From: Diphasiastrum complanatum | Lineage: Eukaryota; Streptophyta; Lycopodiopsida; Lycopodiales; Lycopodiaceae | Length of the DNA: 64,000 bases | Assembly (NCBI GenBank): GCA_029204225.1 | Contig: CM055095.1 | Coordinates: 67,543,940 to 67,607,939 of the forward strand | Direction of reading: 5' to 3' | Part shown: in pieces, positions 38,201-49,374 of the stretch | How the letters are laid out: the number at the start of each line of letters is the position of its first letter | How positions within the stretch are numbered: the first letter of the stretch is position 1 | Position numbers and translations under genes: made by a program | The notes under the pieces: generated by a model | Told to the model about the DNA's origin: nothing | The model's input: the letters and a program-made list of their open reading frames with translations, nothing else | Database searches by the model: none

Positions 38201-40112
38201 ATTTTGCTGCTGTGGTCGGGGACCTACGCCAATTTTTCATATTGCAGCATGTTTGGATGAATGTTAGCTTGCATTGGGCATCTTGTTTTGGCATATTAAA
38301 ATTGCATTTCAGGGTTCGATTGAGAGTGATTTTGCTTTATTTGAGTGGATCTTCTTGTTTGAAATCTAATCTAATTGCTGATCAGGGAAAGCTATTCAGA
38401 TCACCATTTTTAAGATCCATTTGGATCTGCGAAATCAGAAAAACAACAAAAATTGGTAAATTCTGTTAGATTTGAGCAAAAAGGAGACAAAATCGTCATC
38501 AAATCTGATAACTTTTTACCCTCATTCAAGAAACCTTCGCCGAGTTGCAGACAGCTTTGGTTTCACTCAGAGAACCTTCAAACTGAAGGGCAAAGGCTAA
38601 TTCCCAGCAGATTTGTAGAAACATCAAAAAAACCATCAAAAAAACACCAAAAAAATCACCAAAACTCTAAAAAATACAAAAAAAAAAAAAAAAAAAAACC
38701 TTCGTTTGATTCATTGTGCATTGGTGTGATTCAAATCTATCTACTACCAGGTTGGCAAAGAATAATACCAAAAATAGAAGGCCAAAGTGACTGTTCATCT
38801 AGTTGTTGGTAACCTTTTGTAAAAAGTTTAACACCCTTTTGCAAAAATATCAGTTCTCTGAGAAAAACCCTTCACCTAAACCTTCGCCAGAGTTTGTGTC
38901 TCTCCTACGTACTATTTTTTATAATCAGTGAGTTGGGCAAACGTTTTTGTTTAGGCCATGTCATATTGATCTATTTTTGTCAAAAAAAAGTTTTTTATTG
39001 CAAAAATAACAGTATTACTCTTGAAACGTTTGCCGAAACCTTTGTAAACTCTTCTGAGGATTCTATTTATAATAAATCATCATTTTTGTGTTCAACGAAG
39101 ATCAAATCTATCAGAATCTTGTGAAAAGTCAAATTTTACCCTCGCCAAACTGCAAAAACCTTATTGTTCACCTAAAAGAACCTTCGCCAATTCTACCCTA
39201 GATTCATTTGTGTCAGATTTACCCACTGTAAAGTCAATGAAGGCTAATTTTATCAGATTTGTCAGAAACCAGTCAGATCAGTGAATTTTTATCCAAAATA
39301 GTAGTAAAGAACCTTCTTCGAGTCTAACTTCGCCTAGAAAACCTTTGGTCGTACTATTTTTAGGTTCTGATCTACCAGATCTATTGCTTGATCAAAGATC
39401 TTTTTCCAAAAAAATAAAAAATCTAATTATTGTCAAGTGATAGAATTCTTTGCAAATCAGATCTGAGATAGGATTTGATTGAAAAGTCCAATCTCATTGT
39501 CTGATTGAATTGATTCACAATGGACGTTCTACTAGTGATTATTAGAAGTCACCTCGGTTAGAGATACCAAAGTATAATGGGTTATATGATCCTATCATAT
39601 TTCTCAAAATCTATTTCGAATCATGCGAGGTATATGGCAAAGTTTTTCCACAAGATAAACTTAAGCTATTCCCTATGGCCTTAACTGGAGCTTCACAAGA
39701 TTGGTTCTATAACCGAGATGAAACGAAACGTGCCGATTGGGAAGTTGTTAAACAAGCCCTCATCACAAGATTTAAACCAAAAAAATTTATGGAAGATCTT
39801 TTCCTACTTTTAAGTAAAAGTAAAATGGGAAAGAGAGAGGGAGTACAAGAATATATTGAATGGGTTAAACACGTCAGATCTTAGTGTGATCCCAATTTAA
39901 TTAATGATGATGCTATGTTTATGTGGTTTTTAGCAGGTCTACCTAAGAGGATTAGACACGAGCTGAAATGCCATGCTAAATATATGTCCTTACAAAATGC
40001 TATGGACGATGTGATACGAGAAGAGGATAAAGATTTTGATGATGAACCAAATATTGGAATGCTGCCATATACAGCAGCGGGGCAAACCACTACTTCAAAT
40101 GTACACTATTAA
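38201..40112 (+). pseudogene. Ty3/Gypsy leader and gag fragment
   Basis: After a 1.3-kb leader with repeated CCTTCGCC phrases and a 20-base A run near 38679-38698, a gag domain is readable from about 39540. It contains LEIPKYNGLYDP, LKLFPMALTGASQDWF, RADWEVVKQALITRF and IEWVKHVRS, then a stop at 39882, then WFLAGLPKRIRHELK. This is the retrotransposon gag domain. Nothing of protease, reverse transcriptase or integrase follows, so the element is truncated as well as interrupted. Confidence 0.85.
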
Positions 40113-41389
40113 GGGATCCACCTATTGTAGACAAAAAGCAGATATCATGTTGACATCTCTCATGTGTCTACTCTTGAAACAATAGAAAAATCATTAGAAG
40201 TATGATAAATGAAAAAGGAAATATGGTTCATTCAATGTTGACGACACAAAGAGGCAATTCCAATAAAACATCCATTGAATTTAGTTACAAATAGATAGTG
40301 ATCATATGAAAAAATCAATAGCATCAAGATCACAATGAATATATCTGGATTGAGCACCTACAATAAACAACAAAGCTACATATCCTATAGTGTCATATGC
40401 TATAACTTGTGAGTTCTAACATATCCATTGCAATTGAATTTTATAGTATGGATCCAAATAATAATTTGTATCCTAGCAACACCCTTCAAATTGAACAAAG
40501 TCACGTCTTAGTTTCTCATCTAATCAATTGTTTTATCTGGATAATAGCTGCTGGGAATTGTGATGAACGTGAGGCAATTCCTCGGTGCATGTACTATGCC
40601 TATCGATTAGAATTAGAGTGTTGAGTTTGAAGACTCGGCTGATTCGATTTAGTTTTAACTTCAAAGTCATCATGACAACGAAACAAATTTCAAGACATCC
40701 AGCTGGTACCTGCCACCATCCCACCACACAAAACCACGCGAGTTAGCACAGTGATGAAAAGACAGGTGTCAACGTTGAATATCAGTTGTTATCCATGTCC
40801 CAAATAAGTTTAGCAGCTTAAATTATTTGATGAAAAAATGTAGTTCAATCTTTCCTATGTAAAATGTGATTAATAGCGATAGGCTTTCCCTTATTATTAC
40901 CGTATCAGGGCATTCCACCATTCTGATCAGTTTTATGGTACTGGTCCGTATCAATTTATAAAGTTAAAGCATATGCATTTGAAAAATAATTGTGCTATAT
41001 AGGTTGCGATTGCAAACGAGAGATAGCGTGTATCAGTACTTAGATACGGGGCAAATCCATGCCATACCAATACCTGAACCCATAATAGGTAAAGTACCAT
41101 TTTTGAAACTCTTGATCATATATGTGCATTCCAAGAGCACGCCAGCTACCACCCAGTTTCATTAATTCTAAATATCGATTGTGTCTTAAGAAACAATACA
41201 ACAATACCTGCATGTGGTCATAATTAGCCAAGTATTTTACCCTAACACTTGCAAATCCATGCCATACCAATCCCTACTAGTGTACCGATCCCTTGCACAA
41301 ATTCATGGACATTAAGGGCACCTAGGTTATTATTACTTGTGTTATCATTCATAACCTTTATTAATGAGAAAAGAAAACAATTTCTATGT
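40113..41389. other. No gene seen between two Gypsy gag relics
   Basis: The stretch is AT-rich, without readable coding. A phrase GCAAATCCATGCCATACCAAT occurs twice, near 41049 and 41250, about 200 bases apart. Confidence 0.5.
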
Positions 41390-41958
41390 AATCACGGACT
41401 TTCTCATCTTTTGTCATTTTGATGTTACTCAACTTGACAAAAGGACTTTTGATCAAACGAAATGGCTTGAATCGTTTGATATATACTTCCTTCAAGAGTG
41501 ACTAGTCTCGTTTATCTTCACGATCAAGGTTAAAAAACCATTCTCGTGCTCGATCGATCATGGTCATCAAGAAGAGCTGAACCATGGCGTCTAGTGATGT
41601 CCCGCCATAGACATCACATGCATTCTCAAAGATTTGAAGAAATCTTTGAGGATCAGTGTTGTCGTTGTACTTAGGTAAATCTAACTTGGGAGTACGTTTT
41701 TCAGTACGCGAAACATTATTTGCGAAAGCCCCATTTCAGTGAGCTCGTGCATGTGGTGATTTGGCAAGCATGAAAGTGTGGGCGATCGTATGAAGCTTCA
41801 AAATGCATGGGTTCCCGTCTGTCAAATGGGTTGGTTAAGGGCTCCTGGACTTGGGACTTCATCCTAGAATATCTATTGAGCCTGCTCGGTAGATGGAGAG
41901 ACCATCTCTGATGGATAGTCCTCTGCGAAATTCGGATCGTAAGGGCGATCCATAGCAA
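41390..41958 (-). pseudogene. Second Ty3/Gypsy gag fragment, opposite direction
   Basis: On the minus strand the relic starts near 41958 with MDRPYDPNFAEDYPSEM. It then reads LPKYNDNTDPQRFLQIFENA, DAMVQLFLMTMIDRARE and EVYIKRFKP in the order of the gag domain, with stops and frameshifts. It is homologous in plan to the gag at 39.5-40.1 kb but diverged in sequence, and the two face each other. Confidence 0.75.
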
Positions 41959-42211
41959 CTCTAGAGTACCTAAAGATTGAGTATATAGGTCTCTTGGACT
42001 CTTTGTAACTTTGGGTTTTTTTTGTTTTTTTTCTTTTTTAAGAATATAAGAAAGAGTCTAAGGATGTGGGGTGTCCAAATGGCACAATGTTTGAGGTTAA
42101 TGTTTTGCAAGAAACTGGTATGAGAACCGTGGTAATTGGCTAATACTAGAACCTAGTCAAATAATTGAGTTGACTTTGTTTTGGAGTTGACTAGGTTGAT
42201 ATTGTAAATTC

Positions 42212-42482
42212 AAACACTCGGTTGAGAATTGATAGAAAATACGCGGTTGAGATATGAGAAATGCCTTCGAGCGAGATGGGACATAAGTATCCGATCGAGA
42301 TTTGATAGAAGCCTCTGGTCGAGATTTGACAGAAGTCTCCAGTCGAGATTTGACAGAAGCCTCCGGTCGAGATTTGACAAAAGTCTTCGGTCGAGATTTG
42401 ACAGAAGTCTCCGGTTGAAATTTGACTGGAAGTCTCCGGTCAAGATGTGACTGGAATTCCTCAGTTGAGATCTGAGCAAATG
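42212..42482 (-). repeat. 24-bp minisatellite array A
   Basis: About eleven head-to-tail units of 24-25 bases with core GTCGAGATTTGACAGAAG. The reverse complement gives the core ATCTCGACCG also seen at 46650-47175. Because the unit is a multiple of three, it reads as repeated SRFDRSL on one strand and SNLDRRLL on the other, but I see no evidence of a real protein. Confidence 0.85.
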
Positions 42483-43054
42483 TCATCATCAATATGCTTC
42501 CATGCAGGTCAGTTACTATGTTCATCCATTACATCATCCATAGATCAATTCTTAACATGTCAGTCTGCGTTATGCCAAAGACCTGCATCGAAACTAACGT
42601 TGTAGTTGTGAAATGACATGAAAATGACGTAATACTTTTTGTGGCACACTTGATCCTTGTACATATGCTCCATATCATGGTGTGTTACATGTTGGACATT
42701 GTTCTCCATGCACATTGCCACCATGGAATTGGAATTGATGTGACCAAGCCTTTTGTGTCACAACTCATATGTAGACATTCATTCCTTGGAAATAATCATC
42801 ACTCGGTTAGATGTAACATATGTGTCCAACTTAAAAAATCTTCCAAACATTGTCCCTCTTGTAATGGTCCTTGGCATTTTGCGAGTAAGTTTTTTGCGAG
42901 TTTAGGGTAGCAACACTTTTTGTGTTACGAATTTAGAAAACACCAAAAAAATTAATGCACATGGTGTGCCACCAACTTTAAATCCAATCATGTCAAAAGC
43001 ATACCAATTTCTTCCACACTGAAAAATATGAATATGACCAACTATGTATGTGTT

Positions 43055-43310
43055 GTTCTCATAACAAAGCAAAGAATGAAACAAAACATGGCTCAGTATT
43101 TTTCTTCGGAAAAGTTGATTTACAATTTAGAGAACATCAGTTTCAATCTCTGAATATGGTACTTCTTCATATTATGTACAATCGACAAAAAAAAGTTTCT
43201 CACACCAAAGCAACTAATGAAACAAATCATGGCTCATCAGTTTTTATCAAAAAGTTGACGTATGATTTAGAGAACAATAGTTTCAATATCCGAACATGTT
43301 TTTCAATACA
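43055..43310 (+). repeat. Diverged tandem duplication of about 145 bp
   Basis: The segment starting AAAGCAAAGAATGAAACAAA (near 43062) recurs about 143 bases later as AAAGCAACTAATGAAACAAA, and both continue through CATGGCTCA and TTTAGAGAACA phrases. It is open in one frame over part of its length, but nothing in it is recognised. Confidence 0.7.
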
Positions 43311-43472
43311 AAACTATGTAGAAAGACAGTAATGGTGAAGTGAATCACTTTGAAAGACCGTTGCATTCTCCTATGCCGCGAAGTCTTCACAATGGTTTGT
43401 ACCATTAATAAAAAAAGGTCCTAACACCAACACTCAATGCATACAAGATATATTCCTACTCCTACTCAAAAT

Positions 43473-44144
43473 CTAGAAGAGCTCTATGAGTGAAAGATGT
43501 GGCTGGTGGATGCACGTATTGTTGTCAATGTCCAATCCCAATACAACTACATAAACAAAGTACATATGTTTGCATGGAGTGAACTTCCTCTTTGCCAACA
43601 TGGAATTGAAATCCTCACAGGTACATGTCAAAGAGTCACAGATTTTGACTATGTGAATGGTGCCATCTGGATTGGATGCAAAACTTTGGACATGAAAATT
43701 GACATCTCTATCTCTAATGTGTACTTGTTCCTTCACCGGGTTGGCCACCATTTTGATTCGATGGTTTGCAACTTGAGATATTGAGCTCCTTCTTCTTGTC
43801 TTTGATCGTTGTGAAGACGGAACAGCTTCCTCCGTCGATGTGAATGTAGATACACCAGTTTTTAGAATTCCAGAGACTTGGAGAGGCATAGGAATGCACT
43901 CCATCATATACCCTCCGTTGTTCAGATAATCCACTTCATGTTGGCTCAAAGTGGTCCCGACTGCCACACACCAGTTTCCATCTTTCCTAGCTGGTGGTGT
44001 GACGATATTACGGTTGAAATGCCATGTGTGAGTGATATCATTATCACAAAACCACATGAACTGCAATGTCTCACCCTTAGTATGTCGTCGAATGCCAAAA
44101 AAAACCAGGAGCAACAATTGACTCTTACGCCCTTCCAGTTGCAA
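43473..44144 (-). CDS. ORF with SWIM-type zinc-finger motif, probably a gene or transposon fragment
   Basis: A 220-residue open frame on the minus strand contains CTCEDFNSMLAKRKFTPCKH, matching the SWIM pattern CxCx(n)CxH, followed by a hydrophobic helix as in other SWIM domains. A Ser/Arg-rich segment (SQRSKTRRRSS) lies just before. SWIM fingers occur in plant MULE and FAR1-type transposase proteins and in some host proteins. No transposase catalytic domain is visible upstream, and the open frame begins with TTG rather than ATG, so the real 5' end is missing or spliced. Nearby sequence is repeat-dense, which favours a transposon-derived fragment. Confidence 0.4.
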   Translation of the reverse strand: MQLEGRKSQLLLLVFFGIRRHTKGETLQFMWFCDNDITHTWHFNRNIVTPPARKDGNWCVAVGTTLSQHEVDYLNNGGYMMECIPMPLQVSGILKTGVSTFTSTEEAVPSSQRSKTRRRSSISQVANHRIKMVANPVKEQVHIRDRDVNFHVQSFASNPDGTIHIVKICDSLTCTCEDFNSMLAKRKFTPCKHMYFVYVVVLGLDIDNNTCIHQPHLSLIELF

Positions 44145-44699
44145 TTATTGCTCCACAAAATTTTCGGCCATCCACCAGTCCCATGCACAAAATTTTGGAT
44201 CCTATTGGAATTTAATCTAACTCCTACCCATCCCAACAGCCCTTCTTCCTCCACTCAATTTTACTCTCTCAAATGAAACCTACAAAAAATGAACTGTTTT
44301 TCAACAGTCTGCATTTTTAGACTGATTGTCACTATAGTTTTTATTTTTTTTCGCAAATTTTGACAGGCGAAAAATCCAACACCCAACATTGCTGCCTTTT
44401 CACCTTCGAGTTTTCCTGAGCAGCTAAGTATTTTGCGACTTTGTGCTAAGTAGGCTATTTAGGCCATTTCAAGAACTTCCGAAAATGCGACACTATTTCG
44501 CGAAAATTGCGAAAATAATGCGACACTGCAGTTTTACATGGGATACTACACAGGCAACACTCTACATAAATACATAGTATTCCAAGTACAGACTATCTAC
44601 GTCTTCATGCTCCAATAACAACTGTTCTAATTAGTCAATTAATCAGCTGTTAAGCGATCTTGTAAATGTAAAAATAGAACATCATTAGGTAGTTAGATG

Positions 44700-45412
44700 G
44701 TGTACTTCACGTACCCAAGTTAACAAAGAACTTATTATCGATTAGCGAGATCACTGATCAAGGCTATAGAGCTTTGTTTACTGCTAGTCGATGTACTATT
44801 TTTTATGAAAATTCTAATGAAATCCTCTCTGCACACAGAGAAGGAAATTTATACATCATGAGTCACGATTATGCACTTTTTGTGAGTAATTTTGATGCTC
44901 ATGTTTGGCATCAAAGACTAGGTCATTTGAACATGCGCTCAATCTTGTACATGCATCATAACAAATTGGTCAAGGATATGAATATCAATGTTGTTACCAC
45001 AGCTAATCAGATTCTCTGTGAAAATTGTTTACTAGGGAAACAACCTAGAACAAAATTTCCAAGACGACAAGCTAGGAGAGCAAAGTCCATTCTGTCACTG
45101 ATTCACAGTGACTTACGCGGTCCTACGAGCGTATAGTCCTTGGGTCAAGCTCTATATTTTATCACATTCATTGGTGACTACTCCCGATTTACCAGAGTCA
45201 TGTTCATAAAAAACAAGTTAGAAGCATTCAATTGCTTCAAAGAATTTAAGCAATATGCTGAGAATCAGACTGGTCAAAAAATCAAGGCCTTGCGGTATGA
45301 TTCAGGGGGAGAGTACTTATCAAACGAAATGGCGGACTACCTTTTATCATGTGGTGTGCACCATCAGTTCACAACCAACTACACTATTAGCAGTCCAGAG
45401 AATCCCCAGATG
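44700..45412 (+). pseudogene. Ty1/Copia pre-integrase and integrase fragment
   Basis: The frame reads KLTKNLLSISEITDQGYRAL, then the zinc-binding region HVWHQRLGHLNMRSI and CENCLLGKQPR. Integrase pieces SLIHSDLRGP and IKALRYDSGGEYLS follow, giving two of the catalytic acidic residues. A stop lies between the first two parts (45135), and coding ends abruptly near 45412, where a different sequence begins. Reverse transcriptase and RNase H are absent. Confidence 0.9.
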
Positions 45413-46030
45413 CTGAGCCAAGCTGAAACACAAAGCATCTCTCATACAAGACCGAGAAGGAGGAGAGCAGAAGAAGCTAAGAGCCGAGCATGAGAGCCGA
45501 GGATTACTAGCTAGGATGACAGATGATTTCTATGTGAGCCTACATGGTGAATCCTAGAGAAGGAACGACCATATAGGAGCTAGTAATGTTTCTAGGAAAT
45601 GTAAATAAGTGTAGACCCCTCTTAAATAAATTAGAGTGAGCCACCTTTTGATGGTGACCTCTAGTGGAAGGGCTATGTCCACATGTAATTTCTAAATTAG
45701 TGGAATTGCCACTTTGGTTCCACATGGGCAGCCCTCTTGCTTATTTAAGGGCCCCCCTCTCTTGTGATGGAGCTTTTATTGTATTGTCATTTCTCTTGCA
45801 TGAATAAAAAAGATCTTCCACAAGTTCTTGACAATTGAGAGCTCTTTGTTCATGGTTATTGTCTTGAGTGAAATTACTATGAACATGCTTTGATTTCTTG
45901 TTGTGGTTGTGGCTTAATTAGATTTCTTGCTTTCTCTCTTACAATGTGGAATGTAGATGTGGACTAGCTTTCTTGTTTCTTGTTTATGTAATTTCAACAT
46001 GTAGGTAAACTATACAGGCTGAGATTGTGG
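45413..46030 (+). repeat. LTR-like insertion with TATA box and polyadenylation signal
   Basis: This sequence replaces the expected continuation of the Copia integrase. It has a TATA-like CTTATTTAAGGG near 45740 and a GAATAAAAAAG signal near 45803, about 60 bases apart, as in an LTR with U3, R and U5. Exact ends, a partner copy and a target duplication were not found, so it could be a solo LTR or the Copia element's own displaced LTR. Confidence 0.35.
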
Positions 46031-46649
46031 TTCTGATCTTGCATAATTATCAACAATCCTGTCCTTGATTGTTCTTGGGTATTCCAAACATCAAGAAATG
46101 GGTGTTTCTTGATTATTGGGATGCTAATGTGCTGTAGGTAGTTAGTTTCTTGTTCCTTGTTGTGTAGTTTAATCTTGATGCTTTTATGATTCCTGAATTT
46201 TTATAATAGTTTGGTAAATAGATTTGTAGACTGCTCTCTGTTTCAGAATGTTAATCTGTGCTTGAACAAGGATTGGTTGCATGGCTTGTAAATGCATGTA
46301 GTTGGATTGGACGAAACTATTTCATCCCACTGACAGGCTGGGAATACAAATCTTGAACTGACAAATAATCTGTCTGGAAACAGTTATAAACAAGTGGACC
46401 CAACTAGAAAAATTTGAGTTATGAAAACGAGGAGAAACACCCAGTTTTCAGAGCGTAAACCATCTAGGAAGTAACGAAGAAGAGACAAAAGGTAAACCAT
46501 GTTCACAGAGTCTGGCTGGAATATGTGAGCATTTGGCGCCTTTACCACTGCTACAAATACATTCATAATCATAACACCATTCCGATCTGTGCTGCCAAAA
46601 CATCTTTATGAAGTCTCATATACGAATCTTCACGGACCTCATCACCTTG

Positions 46650-47175
46650 GTTTCGACCGACGTACATCTCCGTTCTCGACCGAGGCTTCACGCTCCTTAC
46701 CTGGCTGAGCTCCACTACTCATGTCTGGACCGGACCAGACCTAGTTTCATTCACCATCGCAACACCACGATAACTCCCGACCGAGGCCCTACCGCCACGT
46801 TCTGAGTTTGAAATCTCAACCGATACTTATAGATCATATCTCAACCGAACACTTCATTGACACCTCAACCGAGTCACTTAGTTGACACCTCGACTAATTC
46901 ACTTAGTTGACATCTCAACCACGGAATTTCAGTCCAATCTCAACCGAGTGTTTTAAGTTTGATCTCGACTGAAGATTTTTGTCAGATCTCGACCGAGGGC
47001 ATTACATTCAGATCTCGACCGAGCTCTTTCCATCCAGATCTCGATCGAGTGCATTCGTTCAGATCTTGACCGAGCGCATTCTGTTCAGATCTCAACCGAG
47101 TGCATTCCTTCCAATCTCAACCGCGACATTTGTTCAGATCTCAACCTAACGCATTTATTCTAATCTCAACCCTCC
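46650..47175 (+). repeat. 24-bp minisatellite array B, opposed to array A
   Basis: About sixteen recognisable units of roughly 24 bases with core CAGATCTCGACCGAG. They are cleanest between 46975 and 47110 and more diverged to the left. The core is the inverse of that in array A at 42212-42482, so the two arrays face each other across 4.2 kb of transposon-rich sequence. Confidence 0.8.
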
Positions 47176-47387
47176 AAGTTAAAAAATGAACGTCCTCATT
47201 TATGATTTGGTTTAGCAATAAATGGCTTAAATTCTTTAGGTGTTCGAGCCTCAACATGGTCCACGTGGCTAGTTGTTCTTGTTAACTATAATTTGCCTCC
47301 ATGGATGAGTATAAAGATGGGGCATTTTTCTCTAGCTCTATTGGTTCCAAGAACATACAAAGTTAAGAACATGGATGTTTATCTAAA

Positions 47388-47888
47388 CCATTGATTGAAG
47401 AATTGTCCAAGCTTTGGAATGGTGTCAATCTATATGACATGTCAAGGCCTTTGCAAGAAGAAATTTCACTCTTCGTGGAATTCTAACGTGGACAATGCAT
47501 GATTATTTTGGTTTGAGTGAATGCTCATGTATGATATATCTTTGTTTGAAATATTAATGATAATGATTTATTCTCATGATATATTACATCTTATAAATAT
47601 AATTGGACTTTCTAATGCAATCATAAAAGCAAGTTTTACAACATCTGGATACAATCATGCTACATATGTGGGCCAAATTTGGAAAGTCTTCATAGCACAA
47701 ATCTGATGGGGAAAGTGGTATATGAAAATCATCGAAAACACCTACCAATTAATGATCCTTTTCGAACAAGCCAAAGGCAAGCTTGGGGGAGATTGGAAGA
47801 TGGCCCTTTAATTATGCCTCCACCTATTCGAGTGGGAGTAAAAGATTGGTACAACGAGTGGATCAAACATCACAATGTAGATGATTAG
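47388..47888 (+). pseudogene. CACTA (En/Spm, TNP2-type) transposase relic
   Basis: Fragments in different frames match the TNP2 order. PLIEELSKLWNGVNLYDMSR comes first, then LRGILTWTMHDYFGLSEC, where TNP2 has a TWTINDF-like motif followed by a Gly/Leu-rich turn. VVYENHRKHLPINDPFR lies near 47705-47760. Frameshifts separate the pieces, and a zinc-rich segment expected in the middle is missing. No CACTA terminal repeats were located. Confidence 0.7.
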
Positions 47889-47891
47889 TTT

Positions 47892-48205
47892 GTGAAAAGT
47901 TTTTACACTTGGTGTGTGTGGTCGGGCCAGGGATTGAACCTAGGACCTCCCCCATTCCGGTGGGGTGTTCCACCATTGAGCTACCCGTCCCTTTATGTTC
48001 CTAGAGTGTCGTGCAAGGGCTATAGCCTTGACACAAATTCTAACACTCCCCCTCAAGGCATACTATCCCTTTCAGCTACCGCCCGCCCAGACCACACCCA
48101 CAACCATGGCTTTGATACCATGTGAAAAGTTTTTACACCTGGTGTGTGTGGTCGGGCTAGGAATTGAACCCAGGACCTCCCCCATTCCGGTGGGGTGCTC
48201 TACTA
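47892..48205 (-). mobile_element. TRIM-like miniature LTR element with tRNA-like LTR
   Basis: Read on the plus strand, a complete 155-bp LTR (47892-48046, TGTGAAAAG...TCTAACA) is followed by only 75 bases of internal sequence. A second LTR copy begins at 48122 and breaks off near 48205. On the minus strand the internal part starts with a primer-binding site TGGTATCAAAGC directly next to the LTR (48110-48121) and ends with a purine tract GAGGGGGAG (48047-48055) directly before the other LTR. LTR, PBS, PPT, LTR with nothing between is the definition of a terminal-repeat retrotransposon in miniature. It codes for nothing and would need enzymes from another element. The 3' LTR contains a complete tRNA-like sequence, described separately. 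Confidence 0.8.
47920..47991 (-). other. tRNA-like sequence inside the TRIM LTR
   Basis: Seventy-two bases resemble a tRNA gene. Acceptor arms GGACGGG and CCCGACC pair at six of seven positions. TAGCTCAATGG fits the Pol III A box at every constrained position. CTAGG-TTCAATC-CCTGG forms a T arm. The B box reads GGTTCAATCCC here and GGTTCAATTCC in the second LTR, one or two mismatches from consensus. The anticodon stem CCCCA/TGGGG closes a loop of six rather than seven bases, and the D stem has a mismatch, so it is not a normal functional tRNA. It may act as an internal Pol III promoter, or be a fossil of SINE or tRNA capture. Confidence 0.6.
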
Positions 48206-49374
48206 ATATTCCTCTATTCTATTTATCGGTTAACTGGTTGAAATGCTCATTGATGGAAAAAACCCACCAACTACTATATCTCTGGAGGTACAAAAGCTGA
48301 GCAAATCCAATTTCTTTTAGGAATTGGAATCTGAGAACTATGAAGTTGCTGACTTTCATGTTGCTTTTGATCTAGTGAAGAGAATGATCAGATCTTAACA
48401 GTTTCTGAAGCAGGGTAAGAATGTCAGCAAGAAGCATGTAAATTTAGGTGCCGTATTATGTTATCATCTTAGTTGTATAGCCGTCAACCTCTTGTAGATA
48501 AGTTCATATTGTCAAATTATCTGAAATTGCAACGCTAAAGACCGAACTTACATAATGCTGAATTCCAGATAATGCAACACAGATATTCAAGTAACAAGGG
48601 CTGCCTATTAACGGTTTTAGGAATTTGGGGTCAAGGGTTATATCTCTAGCAAGAAAGAACAACTTGTCAGTTTAGTGTAAATCATGCACTCTTAGTGACC
48701 CCAACCTTGAAACAATAGATGCACGGCGTTTCTGAAACGCGTTTCAGAATCGCGTTCAGAAACGCGTTTCTGAAAAATACAATAACGCGGTTTCAGAAAC
48801 GCGTTTCTGTGCATCTATGCTTCAAACCCAGTGATTGCCAAAGAGGTATTCGGAAACTTTGAGCTCAAGAGCCTGTCAATATTTATAGTTTTTCATCTAC
48901 TCAGCAGCTGAGTAGAATTCTGTTAAAACGAACAATAAAACCCTAAACCTTAAAACTTATGACATTTATGGACCGTATGATGATCGCATAATGAATCCTA
49001 ATAGCCATCCTTCAGCAACAGATCAAGGTGTGAAGCATTTGCTCAGTTTAACCAGAAAAATGTGATTGCAGCCCATTTACTTGCTCAACCGACATAAAAA
49101 AGTGAAACAGGATTCTATTAGATCAATGGAATTCTACATGAGGCATGAGGCATATGGCATGAAGGAAAGCACAATAACAAGCAAATCACAACGCATGTAT
49201 CATCAAAAGCAATAATGTTGGAACCATTCAGAAAATCATTTTGTAAGCCATGCACTCTTACAAGAATAAACAATCTGTGTCTCAGAAAATAAAAGATGTA
49301 TGCTTATGATTATACAAATGAAAATGTTTACATGATCTATATAACTATCCACTGTGCCCAACCAAAAATGTATT
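48206..49374. other. Downstream flank of PreP, with a foldback element
   Basis: No gene is visible. The right-hand few hundred bases should hold the PreP 3' UTR (minus strand). The foldback element at 48707-48826 is the only structured feature. Confidence 0.5.
48707..48826. repeat. Foldback element of GAAACGCGTTTC palindromes
   Basis: The ends are inverted repeats: ATAGATGCAC at 48715-48724 and GTGCATCTAT at 48809-48818, with partial matching continuing outward (TTGAA on both sides). The interior is built of nested palindromes such as TGAAACGCGTTTCA and CAGAAACGCGTTTCTG, with three ACGCGT sites and related AACGCG variants. It is short, non-coding and far richer in CG than its surroundings. 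Confidence 0.75.

Noticed and set aside
42641-42910. Open frame with CNIC...CPSC cysteine pairs resembling a zinc ribbon
   Set aside because: The rest of the translation is unlike any domain known to me, and the frame is short and isolated. Two CxxC pairs alone are weak evidence.
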